From the NCBI GenBank assembly GCA_937927695.1, contig CALBRU010000029.1, positions 1 to 12,259 of the forward strand: a DNA stretch of 12,259 nucleotides, given 5' to 3'. Source of the DNA: an uncultured Thiomonas sp. Its GTDB lineage: Bacteria > Pseudomonadota > Gammaproteobacteria > Burkholderiales > Burkholderiaceae_C. Under the pieces are notes generated by a model. It was not told where the DNA came from, did no database searches, and saw only the letters and a list, made by a program, of their open reading frames with translations. Positions 1 to 6,126 of the stretch are shown piece by piece. Position numbers and translations under genes: made by a program. Within the stretch, counting starts at the first letter, position 1. Every line of letters begins with the position of its first letter.

Positions 1-1
1 G

Positions 2-454
2 CATCCCGTCCCCGGCGCGCTGCGCACCACGGGGCAGGGGGCCGATCTGGCGATCGCACCGGACAATGCCCGCCGCTATGCGCCCTATGTGCAGATGCTC
101 ACCGCCATCTCGCCGCAGCGCGCCGCGCAGCTTTATGTGCAGCTCTACCCGCTGTGCGAGCAGGCTTGGCGCGAGCTGGGGCATCCCAAAAGCGCTTTCA
201 ACGACCGCCTGCTGGCCGTGATCGCCAATCTGCTGCAGGCACCCGAGCCGCAAGGGGCGGTGCTGTTGCGCCAGCCCAAGGTGCTCTACACCTACGCCGA
301 CCCGGCGCTCGAAGCCGCCCCTGCGGGGCAGAAAATCCTCATGCGCATGGGGCTGGAAAACGAGCGCGCGGTCAAGGACTGGCTGCGTCAGTTCCGTCAG
401 GATTTGCGGGCTCAGATGCAGCCTGCGGCAACAGCGCCTTCGCTTGCGCAATGA
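2..454 (+). CDS. DUF3014 domain protein, C-terminal part (5' end outside window)
   Basis: The frame is open from the window edge to TGA at 452-454, giving about 150 residues of the C-terminal half. The visible protein reads as the DUF3014 domain: an alpha-helical stretch with YAPYVQMLTAIS, then LYVQLYPLCEQAWRELG, then VIANLLQAPEP, and a conserved-looking end with VLYTYADPALE and GQKILMRMG. In full-length members of this family an N-terminal membrane anchor and a proline-rich linker usually precede this domain, so a periplasmic location is likely but not visible here. No biochemical function is established for the family. The ATG at 89 is internal, because protein-like sequence continues upstream of it. 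The last 28 codons overlap the 3' end of the convergent LysR gene. Family assignment is by recognition of sequence, not by a search. Confidence 0.85.
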   Translation, partial: HPVPGALRTTGQGADLAIAPDNARRYAPYVQMLTAISPQRAAQLYVQLYPLCEQAWRELGHPKSAFNDRLLAVIANLLQAPEPQGAVLLRQPKVLYTYADPALEAAPAGQKILMRMGLENERAVKDWLRQFRQDLRAQMQPAATAPSLAQ

Positions 455-1313
455 AGTTGCGCAGCGGCGGCTGCGGATCATCGCGCCGCCACACCAAGAG
501 CACCTCGGTGCTGGCCTGCACATCGGCCAGCGGCCGGTAGGCGACCCAGGGCAACTGGGCGCGCTGCATCGACGCGGCGACGATGCCCACGCCCAATCCG
601 GCCGAGATCAGGCCGATGAGGGTGGGCATTTCGTGCACTTCCTGCGCGATGTGCGGGCTGAAACCCGCCCGGGCGCACAGCGCCAGCGTCTGTTCGCGCA
701 GACCTGCGCCCAGGCTGGCGCTGTAAATCACAAAGGGTTGATCGCGCAGATCGTTCAGACTCAGACCGGCCCGCGCCGCCAGGGGGTGGTCGGCATGGAG
801 AGCGGCCAACAAGGGCTCGCGCTGCACCACCAGGGTGGACAGGCGGGGGTCGTGCATCAGTTGCGTGGTGCGGATGAAACCCAGATCGAGGCGGTGCGCG
901 AGCAGGTCGTCGATCTGCGATTGCGAGGGCTGCTCGCGCAGATCGAGCGCGACCTGCGGCCAGGCGGCGCGAAAGTCGCGCAGCAGCCGGGGCATCACAT
1001 TGGTGAAGGGCATCGAGCCGGCAAAGCCCACGGCCAGCCTGCCGGTCTCGCCGCGGCCGACCTGCCGGGTCTGCGCAACGGCGTGTTCCACCGCGCCGAG
1101 AATGCTGCGCGCCAGCGGCAGCAGGGCGTCGCCGGCGGCGGTGCGCTGCACCCCGCCGCGCCCGCGGGTGAACAAGGGCACGCCGAGCTCGGCTTCCAGC
1201 GCCTGGATCTGCTGGCTCAGCGGCGGTTGCGAGACGTGCAGGCGTTGCGCGGCCCGGGTGAAGTGGCGCTCTTCGGCAACGGCGACGAAGTAGCGCAGAT
1301 GGCGCAAGTCCAT
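372..1313 (-). CDS. LysR-family transcriptional regulator (YnfL-like position)
   Basis: The 313-aa protein has the usual LysR layout: a winged helix-turn-helix at residues 1-60 (MDLRHLRYFVAVAEERHFTR, then AAQRLHVSQPPLSQQIQALE and ELGVPLFTR), a linker helix, and a periplasmic-binding-protein-like effector domain from about residue 90. Such proteins are cytoplasmic regulators that usually control the divergent neighbour and themselves. Here the neighbour is an MFS transporter, the same arrangement as E. coli ynfL/ynfM, so control of that transporter is the obvious inference. The effector is unknown. The ATG at 1313 fits the family start, and the next upstream in-frame sequence does not resemble LysR. 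The C-terminal tail beyond the RNFIAQAKALL segment is about 20 residues longer than I expect and is encoded inside the overlap with the convergent DUF3014 gene. Confidence 0.93.
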   Translation of the reverse strand: MDLRHLRYFVAVAEERHFTRAAQRLHVSQPPLSQQIQALEAELGVPLFTRGRGGVQRTAAGDALLPLARSILGAVEHAVAQTRQVGRGETGRLAVGFAGSMPFTNVMPRLLRDFRAAWPQVALDLREQPSQSQIDDLLAHRLDLGFIRTTQLMHDPRLSTLVVQREPLLAALHADHPLAARAGLSLNDLRDQPFVIYSASLGAGLREQTLALCARAGFSPHIAQEVHEMPTLIGLISAGLGVGIVAASMQRAQLPWVAYRPLADVQASTEVLLVWRRDDPQPPLRNFIAQAKALLPQAASEPANPDGTDAASP

Positions 1314-1330
1314 ATCGAAAACAGATCAAA

Positions 1331-1359
1331 GTTTTAGAAAATGATATTTCACCTATCAA
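1331..1359 (-). promoter_or_regulatory. Predicted sigma70-type promoter of the LysR regulator
   Basis: On the minus strand there is TTGATA (plus 1354-1359; 5 of 6 consensus -35 bases), a 17-nt spacer, and TAAAAC (plus 1331-1336; 4 of 6 consensus -10 bases). This would start transcription near 1324 and leave a leader of only about 11 nt before the ATG. The spacing is optimal and the region is far more AT-rich than the flanking coding DNA. Prediction from sequence only. Confidence 0.55.
1342..1358. promoter_or_regulatory. 17-bp dyad, candidate LysR operator
   Basis: TGATA, 7 nt, TATCA forms an interrupted palindrome with perfect 5-bp arms. It lies between the divergent regulator and transporter genes and covers the predicted -35 box of the regulator. 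LysR-family proteins typically bind such interrupted dyads and repress their own promoter from this position. It is not a strict T-N11-A match at its arm ends, so the assignment is an inference from location and symmetry. Confidence 0.4.
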
Positions 1360-1430
1360 ACAGGCGGACTTAAGCTGTGATGAGGCGGGGCGTGCTGGCC
1401 TGGCCGTATCGCCCCCGAATCATCCCGCCC

Positions 1431-2648
1431 ATGTCCACCACTGCTTTGTCCCCATCGCTTCAGGATGTTGCTGGCCCGCCCGAGTGGCTGCGCCGCGCCG
1501 CGGTGACGGCGGCGGGCATGTGCGCGTTTTTCACCATGTACCTCACGCAGGGGCTGCTGCCCAGCTTGCAGTCGGTGTTCCACGCCAGCGTGGCCGAGCT
1601 CAGTCTGACCATCACCTTCACCACTCTGGCGGTCGCGGTGGCGGCGCCGTTCTCAGGCATCGCGGCAGACCGCTTCGGTCGCAAGCGGGTGCTGCTGGTG
1701 TCGCTCGCGGGGCTGGGGCTATCCACCCTGCTGGCGGCGACGAGCCCCACGCTGCACGGCTTGCTGATCTGGCGGGCCATCGAAGGTTTGTGCATTCCCG
1801 GCGTGTTCACCGCCACGGTGGCCTACATCAGCGAGGAATGGCAGCCCTCCGAAGTTCCGGCGGTGACCGCGCTCTACATCTCGGGCTCAGTGGCCGGTGG
1901 CTTCAGCGGACGCTTCATCGCGGGCATGGTCACGGCGCACGCGGGCTGGCAGGCGGCCTTCGTGGTGCTGGGGGCGATCAATCTGCTGTTTCTGCTGCTG
2001 ATTGCGCGCGGCTTGCCGGCCTCGCGCCGGTTTGCGGCAAGTCGCGGCGGGGTGCGCGCCGCGCTGTCCGGCTTTGCCTTGCACCTGCGCAACCCCAAAC
2101 TGCTCGGCACCTATGCCATCGGCTTCGGCATTCTGTTCTCGCAGGTCTGCACCTTCACTTATGTGAGCTTTCATCTGGCCGCACCGCCGTATGGCTTTGA
2201 CCTCAAGGATCTGAGCCTGCTGTTCGCCGTCTATCTGGTCGGCATGGTGGCCACGCCGCTGGCGGGCAAGCTGGCGTGGAAATTTGGCAAGCGCCGGGTG
2301 TTCGTTGCGGCGGTGGCCCTGGGCAGCGGGGGCATGTTGCTGACCCTGCTCAGTCCGGTGTGGGCCATCGTGCTGGGGCTGACGCTGAGCTCCGGCGGCG
2401 TGTTCATCGCCCAGTCCATGGCGACGGCGCAGGTGCCCACCCTTGCGGGCCAGTCCCGGTCATCGGCCGTAGGCCTGTATGTGCTGTGTTACTACCTCGG
2501 CGGCAGCGTGGGCGCTTTCGGCCCGGCCTGGGTCTGGGCGCATGCGGGTTGGGCCGGGTGTGTGGCGCTGGTGCTGATTGCTCAACTGGCCATCGGCGTG
2601 GCGGCTTGGGGACTGTGGAAACCAACCCCCATCACAGCAACCGTTTGA
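1431..2648 (+). CDS. MFS transporter, YnfM-like 12-TM efflux protein
   Basis: A 405-aa major facilitator superfamily protein when started at ATG 1431. The first transmembrane helix begins near AAVTAAGMCAFFTMYLTQGL. The hallmark loop 2-3 motif is present as GIAADRFGRKRVLL, and the second half carries KLAWKFGKRRVFVA at the equivalent loop. The stretch ISEEWQPS, then ALYISGSVAGGFSGRFIAG, and the late YYLGGSVGA closely match my memory of E. coli YnfM, which also sits divergent from a LysR gene. It should be an inner-membrane secondary transporter. The substrate cannot be read from sequence. The frame extends to GTG 1377 with an ATG at 1380 and a purine-rich AGGCGG at 1362-1367, but the 18 added residues (proline and arginine rich) do not look family-like. 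I prefer 1431, although it lacks a clear Shine-Dalgarno. Confidence 0.9.
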   Translation: MSTTALSPSLQDVAGPPEWLRRAAVTAAGMCAFFTMYLTQGLLPSLQSVFHASVAELSLTITFTTLAVAVAAPFSGIAADRFGRKRVLLVSLAGLGLSTLLAATSPTLHGLLIWRAIEGLCIPGVFTATVAYISEEWQPSEVPAVTALYISGSVAGGFSGRFIAGMVTAHAGWQAAFVVLGAINLLFLLLIARGLPASRRFAASRGGVRAALSGFALHLRNPKLLGTYAIGFGILFSQVCTFTYVSFHLAAPPYGFDLKDLSLLFAVYLVGMVATPLAGKLAWKFGKRRVFVAAVALGSGGMLLTLLSPVWAIVLGLTLSSGGVFIAQSMATAQVPTLAGQSRSSAVGLYVLCYYLGGSVGAFGPAWVWAHAGWAGCVALVLIAQLAIGVAAWGLWKPTPITATV

Positions 2649-2667
2649 TCGTTATCCTTGCATCCGG

Positions 2668-2683
2668 CGCCAATCTCTTGGCG
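2668..2683. repeat. Small inverted repeat between MFS and AraC genes
   Basis: CGCCAA, TCTC, TTGGCG gives a 6-bp stem with a 4-nt loop, 20 bp after the transporter stop codon. No T-run follows on either strand, so it is a poor intrinsic terminator. It could equally be a weak stem or a regulator site ahead of the AraC gene. Confidence 0.25.
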
Positions 2684-2734
2684 GCAACGTCTTTGGGCGG
2701 TTCTCGTGGCTCTTGGAAGGACAGCGTGCACGCA

Positions 2735-3604
2735 ATGAAACAGATCACCCGCTGGGACGCGGATCTATGTACCGAGGTGGAAAAGATCCAGGCCCGCATG
2801 GACGGGCGGGGTTTGGAGCCGCACTTTCACGATGCCTGGTCGCTCGGCGTTGTGGTCAAAGGGAACTGCACCTTCAAGTCTCGCGGCGAAATGCAGCTAG
2901 CACCGGTTGGGGCCGTGTTCGTCATCCCGCCTTTCGAGGTGCATGAAAGTTTTCCAACAGTCGATGCAGTTGAATACAGGGTGCTTTACGTTGCGGCGCA
3001 CGTGTTGGAGGCCCATGCACCCGAATTGCCCGGATTGATTCACGCCGGTCGAAAGCGGGTCTGGGTGGACGGTGAATGGGCCTTTGCCATCGGTTCTGAT
3101 GCTCGCGCGTTGATGTCGCCTGACGTGTCTCTGGGCGAGTGGCTGCGGGCATTCGCCGCAAGGTTGCGTACGAAACACCCTGGCGTGGCCCGTCCACCCT
3201 CCAATGTGCTGCGTCAGGCGCTGGATCAACAGTGGAGCGAACCTCTGGTCCTTGCGGAAATTGAAAGCGCAACCCAACACACACGCTGGCATGCGATTCG
3301 CACATTCCGGCAGCAGGTTGGTCTGACGCCAGGAGCCTATTTGCGGCAACTCCGTGCGCTTAAAAGCCGTCACCTCTTGCGTTCCGGCCTGATGATTGCG
3401 CAGACGGCGCATGCCCTGCATTTTTCAGATCAACCTCACTACACCCGCACGTTTAAACAGGTATTTGGTGTGACGCCAGGACGGTTCCAGAGCCTGTGCC
3501 GACATGTCCCTTCTGCGGAGCGTTTCTCAAAAGAACACGCCGACGATGGAGATCAGCAGCAAGACAGCCATGCTGACGTTGAAATGATGAATCGCCTTGG
3601 GTGA
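2735..3604 (+). CDS. AraC-family transcriptional regulator
   Basis: A 289-aa protein from ATG 2735. Residues about 25-75 form an AraC-type cupin sensor (PHFHDAWSLGVVVKG, then VGAVFVIPPFEVHESFP). Residues about 168-255 form the double helix-turn-helix DNA-binding domain (WHAIRTFRQQVGLTPGAYLR in the first unit; IAQTAHALHFSDQPHYTRTF and QVFGVTPGRFQ in the second, the usual family signature). It is a cytoplasmic regulator; by position it should control the LysE-type exporter gene it faces. GGAAGG at 2715-2720 is 14 nt from this ATG but 5 nt from an in-frame GTG at 2726, so a start three codons upstream is possible. About 35 residues follow the HTH domain; this hydrophilic tail is encoded largely inside the overlap with the exporter gene and is not a family feature. 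Confidence 0.92.
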   Translation: MKQITRWDADLCTEVEKIQARMDGRGLEPHFHDAWSLGVVVKGNCTFKSRGEMQLAPVGAVFVIPPFEVHESFPTVDAVEYRVLYVAAHVLEAHAPELPGLIHAGRKRVWVDGEWAFAIGSDARALMSPDVSLGEWLRAFAARLRTKHPGVARPPSNVLRQALDQQWSEPLVLAEIESATQHTRWHAIRTFRQQVGLTPGAYLRQLRALKSRHLLRSGLMIAQTAHALHFSDQPHYTRTFKQVFGVTPGRFQSLCRHVPSAERFSKEHADDGDQQQDSHADVEMMNRLG

Positions 3605-4153
3605 GGCAAGCAGGCGTTTCGCTGCGTGCCCGAAGAGCGCCCATGCGCCGATGGATGGCATGCAGATGAAGGTGAAGATGATGCCCTGCAGCAGGACACT
3701 TGGGATATAGGCATCGCCTGTGCGTGTATAGGTTGCGATGCCAGTGGCCGCAACAATCCAGGCTTTCGGGTTCGTCCACTGCGCCAGCAGTCCCTGTCGC
3801 GCCGAAGGGGCTTTTCGCAATCGTGCGCCGGTCGTAGCGTCTGCCCGTGCCATAAATAGTTTGATGGCGATGTAGGCGAGAAAGGTCGCCCCGAGCACTT
3901 TCAACGCCATGTGCAGCCAAGCGGTGTGACGCAGGACGGAGTCCAAGCCAAACCCCATCGCAAGAATCAGAGAAGTGAAGCCCAACGTGGCTCCGAAAAC
4001 ATGCGGCAAGGTGCGCAGCCAGCCGAAATTCGCTCCGGATGTGGCGGCAATGACATTGACCGGGCCGGGAGATGCCGAAGTAACCACGGCGAAACCAGCC
4101 AAAGGCAACGTGAGTTCTCGAACCAACGAAATCAGATCAGGCGTGTTCAACAT
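3527..4153 (-). CDS. LysE/RhtB-family amino-acid exporter
   Basis: A 208-aa protein of normal length for the family. It has the N-terminal signature of LysE/RhtB exporters: PLAGFAVVTSASPGPVNVIA within the first membrane segment, then GWLRTLPHVFGATLGF, a hydrophobic helix with ALKVLGATFLAYIAIKLF, and QWTNPKAWIVA at mid-protein where the family has its conserved NPK. About six transmembrane helices are expected in the inner membrane. Members export amino acids or related small molecules; the substrate here is unknown. GGTGAA lies 2 nt upstream of the ATG, a weak and very close ribosome-binding site. The gene follows the DUF2000 gene by about 51 nt on the same strand, probably as one transcript, and converges on the AraC gene with a 78-bp coding overlap. 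Confidence 0.92.
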   Translation of the reverse strand: MLNTPDLISLVRELTLPLAGFAVVTSASPGPVNVIAATSGANFGWLRTLPHVFGATLGFTSLILAMGFGLDSVLRHTAWLHMALKVLGATFLAYIAIKLFMARADATTGARLRKAPSARQGLLAQWTNPKAWIVAATGIATYTRTGDAYIPSVLLQGIIFTFICMPSIGAWALFGHAAKRLLASPKAIHHFNVSMAVLLLISIVGVFF

Positions 4154-4204
4154 GGTTCACCGCAGAAGGGGCAGACTGCCGGTCAACGACTTGATGCGTG
4201 CTGC

Positions 4205-4579
4205 TTAGCCAAACAGGCACAGGCCGATATAGGGCAACGCGGTTGCCTGCGTTGCGGATAAGGCTGATTGGTAATCGCCGTAGGTTTTCGCCTGCTGTGC
4301 CAAGGAGGTGAAGTCGATCACCAGAACCTCGCCACTGGGCAGTTCTCGTGCGCTTCGGGCAATGTTCGCCATTTGCTCTGGTTGGCTTTTGAGAACGGGC
4401 AGGACGATGGTGGTGATGCCCGGATGAATCTGACCGTCTTGATCGGGCAAGTCGGCCCCGATCAGGTCGGGGTGGAGCCGACCGAGGCTCATGGCAAGAA
4501 CGGCGGCGGTGTTCGCCACCAAGCCGACGGGCAAGCTGCCGTCTATGATCAACACGCATTTTTTCAAGAGAGTCTCCAC
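4205..4579 (-). CDS. DUF2000 domain protein
   Basis: Up to 124 aa, matching the DUF2000 family along its whole length: KCVLIIDGSLPVGLVANTAA, then MSLGRLHPDLIGADLPDQDG, HPGITTIVLPVLK, and a C-terminal YIGLCLFG. The function of the family is not established; a fold related to peptidyl-tRNA hydrolase II has been suggested for it, which I recall but cannot verify here. No signal peptide or membrane helix is visible, so it is probably cytoplasmic. The outermost start is GTG 4579. However, GGAG at 4574-4577 sits 6 nt before an in-frame TTG at 4567, which would give a 120-aa protein beginning MKKCVLIID. I consider TTG at least as likely. It is probably co-transcribed with the LysE-type gene downstream; such linkage suggests a shared substrate or regulator. 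Confidence 0.82.
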   Translation of the reverse strand: METLLKKCVLIIDGSLPVGLVANTAAVLAMSLGRLHPDLIGADLPDQDGQIHPGITTIVLPVLKSQPEQMANIARSARELPSGEVLVIDFTSLAQQAKTYGDYQSALSATQATALPYIGLCLFG

Positions 4580-4587
4580 ATGAATCG

Positions 4588-4606
4588 GGCTGCAAGGCTT
4601 GCAGCC
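4588..4606. promoter_or_regulatory. Perfect 19-bp dyad upstream of the DUF2000 gene
   Basis: GGCTGCAAG, one central base, CTTGCAGCC: both 9-bp arms match perfectly. It lies 9 bp upstream of the GTG start and 21 bp upstream of the alternative TTG start of the DUF2000 gene on the minus strand. No T-run follows on either strand, so it is not a standard terminator. It is well placed to be an operator for the DUF2000-lysE transcript, or a 7-bp stem with 5-nt loop in the mRNA leader. AraC proteins usually prefer direct repeats, so the binding factor is open. Confidence 0.45.
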
Positions 4607-4675
4607 TCCGTCAGTGGGAAACCGTACTCAATCACGCACAGGGCGTCTTGAATGCGGTTGCGCTTTTCGCCGCCT

Positions 4676-4867
4676 CTACACCAGCCGCGCGATGACGTAG
4701 GCCAGGAAGGACAGCAGGAGGCTGGACCCGAAGGGAAAGAGCCATTCTCTCCCGAACAGTTTGAAGGTGAAATCCAGTGGCATGCGGCCGATGCCGAAAC
4801 GGCGCAGATGCGGCAGCAGCGCCGAAAACACGATGGACGCGAGAATGAAAACGATCAGCCAACGCAT
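4676..4867 (-). CDS. DUF2905 small membrane protein
   Basis: A 63-aa protein from ATG 4867 to TAG at 4676. It has two hydrophobic helices, residues about 3-19 (WLIVFILASIVFSALLP) and 46-62 (FGSSLLLSFLAYVIARL). Between them is the connecting motif LRRFGIGRMPLDFTFK, which is the typical DUF2905 pattern (G-x-G-R-x-P-x-D). The function is unknown; an inner-membrane location is expected. It lies 8 nt downstream of the methyltransferase stop on the same strand, so the two are probably co-transcribed and translationally linked. The longer open frame through this region, extending upstream to 5635, is low-complexity arginine-rich sequence inside the methyltransferase gene and is not part of the protein. 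Confidence 0.85.
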   Translation of the reverse strand: MRWLIVFILASIVFSALLPHLRRFGIGRMPLDFTFKLFGREWLFPFGSSLLLSFLAYVIARLV

Positions 4868-4875
4868 GGTCGGCT

Positions 4876-6108
4876 CTACAGCGTATGGGTGCGGTCGCCG
4901 CGCGCGAAGCCGCGCAGGGCGTGCGCGTCCACCCCGCGGCCCAGGGCAATGACTTTGAACAGTTCGCCCATTTCGCTCTCGTTCAACAGTTTGTTGACGG
5001 CGGCGGTCTGCCGCAGGTAGTGCGAGCCGCCGGGCGCGGTTGTGGCCGCGCATAGGGCGGCGGCGCTGCTCGGAGCGACCGGCGGCGGCCCGGCGGCCAG
5101 TTCGGCGGCGACGAGATCGAGCAGGCCGCAGTTCATCAAAAAACTGGCCTGGCTGGTGTAGCCCAGCACATCGAGCCCGGCGTCTTGTGCGGCCAGGGCG
5201 ATGGCGGTGAAGTCGATGTGCGAGGTGATGTCGGCCAGCCCCGGCCACAGCAGCACGTCGTCGAGCACGCGGTGGCGGTAGTGCGCCTGTAGCGTGCCCA
5301 TGTGGCGCTGCGGGTGGTAGTACTCGCGCTGCGGAAAGCCGTAGTCGATGAACAGCGCCGCGCCGCGCGCAAGCCGGTCGGCCAGGGTGCGCACGAAGGC
5401 CAGCGCCTGCAGGTGGATTTCGGTCACGGCGCCGATGGGCAGGGCGTGCGCTTCGGGGGCGGGGGGCAGCAGGGCGGTGGCGCGGTCGGCAAAGACCAGA
5501 TCGTCGCCCTCTTGCGCCACGCCGCGTTCCATCCAGCCGCCTTCGTGTCTGTGCAGTAGTTTCACGGGCATGGCATCGAGCACTTCGTTGCCGATGACCA
5601 CGGCCTCGAACGTCTCGGGCAAGGCCGTCCACCACTGCACGCGATCAAACAGATGGGGCACGGCGTTGCGCAGCGTTTGCATCTGCCGGTGCTTGAGCGC
5701 GCCGGAGACTTCGACAATCGCGTAGTGCCGCGGCGCGCAGCCCAGATGATCGAGTTCGCCCAGTATCTGCGCGGCGAGTCGGCCCGAGCCTGCGCCGAAT
5801 TCCACCACGGTGTGCAGATCGCCCTGCTGCAGCACTTGCGCCACCTGAGCGGCCAGGGTGCGGCCGAACAGCGGGGACAGCTCGGGTGCGGTGACAAAGT
5901 CGCTGTCGCTGCCGAAGTCGCCAAACTGCCCGGCCTGCCCGGTGTAGTACCCCAGGCCCGGGGCGTAGAGCGCCTGTTGCATATAGGCATCGAACGGCAA
6001 CCAGCCGCTGCCCGCATGCAGAGCAGCCCTGATTTGCGCCAGGAGTTGCGCGCTGCGCTCCAGCGCCATCGGGGCGGGCGCCGGTAGACTTGCCGACTGT
6101 TCGTTCAT
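4876..6108 (-). CDS. MidA/NDUFAF7-like SAM-dependent methyltransferase
   Basis: A 410-aa protein from ATG 6108 (a TTG one codon upstream, at 6111, is the outermost start). It matches the NDUFAF7/MidA family (SAM-dependent methyltransferase, PF02636 type) from end to end: YAPGLGYY near residue 50, DFVTAPELSPLFGRTLA, the SAM-binding glycine motif VVEFGAGSGRLA at about 101-112, GNEVLDAMPV (motif II region), FIDYGF with EYYHPQRHMGTL, PGLADITSHIDFTA, and the terminal GELFKVIALGRG. In mitochondria the homologue methylates an arginine of a complex I subunit; the bacterial role is less certain, though Burkholderiales do have complex I. It is cytoplasmic. It lies divergent from the SDR gene across only 18 bp and is followed by the DUF2905 gene. 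Confidence 0.9.
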   Translation of the reverse strand: MNEQSASLPAPAPMALERSAQLLAQIRAALHAGSGWLPFDAYMQQALYAPGLGYYTGQAGQFGDFGSDSDFVTAPELSPLFGRTLAAQVAQVLQQGDLHTVVEFGAGSGRLAAQILGELDHLGCAPRHYAIVEVSGALKHRQMQTLRNAVPHLFDRVQWWTALPETFEAVVIGNEVLDAMPVKLLHRHEGGWMERGVAQEGDDLVFADRATALLPPAPEAHALPIGAVTEIHLQALAFVRTLADRLARGAALFIDYGFPQREYYHPQRHMGTLQAHYRHRVLDDVLLWPGLADITSHIDFTAIALAAQDAGLDVLGYTSQASFLMNCGLLDLVAAELAAGPPPVAPSSAAALCAATTAPGGSHYLRQTAAVNKLLNESEMGELFKVIALGRGVDAHALRGFARGDRTHTL

Positions 6109-6126
6109 CAAGACATTCTAGAAAGC
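6109..6126. promoter_or_regulatory. 18-bp divergent intergenic region
   Basis: Only 18 bp separate the two divergent ATG codons. The gap contains the palindrome TTCTAGAA at 6116-6123 and no strong Shine-Dalgarno for either gene (AGAAAG precedes the SDR start). Promoters for both genes must therefore lie inside the opposing coding sequences, or one gene starts further inside than annotated. Confidence 0.35.

Noticed and set aside
444..1337. 297-codon plus-strand open frame opposite the LysR gene
   Set aside because: The protein is Gln/Gly/His-rich with no domain or ribosome-binding site; it is the complement-strand shadow of a well-supported regulator.
2668..2683. Inverted repeat after the MFS gene as a rho-independent terminator
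   Set aside because: The stem is only 6 bp and no U-tract follows.
2276..2734. In-frame extension upstream of the AraC start inside the MFS gene
   Set aside because: The translated extension is low-complexity Gly/Arg/Ala sequence; the family-like protein begins at or next to ATG 2735.
4588..4606. The 19-bp dyad read as an intrinsic terminator of the DUF2905 transcript
   Set aside because: No T-run follows on either strand, and a one-base centre does not form the full stem as RNA.
4868..5635. Long in-frame extension upstream of the DUF2905 start
   Set aside because: The extension is Arg/Ala/Pro-rich shadow sequence inside the methyltransferase gene; the family-sized 63-aa protein begins at ATG 4867.
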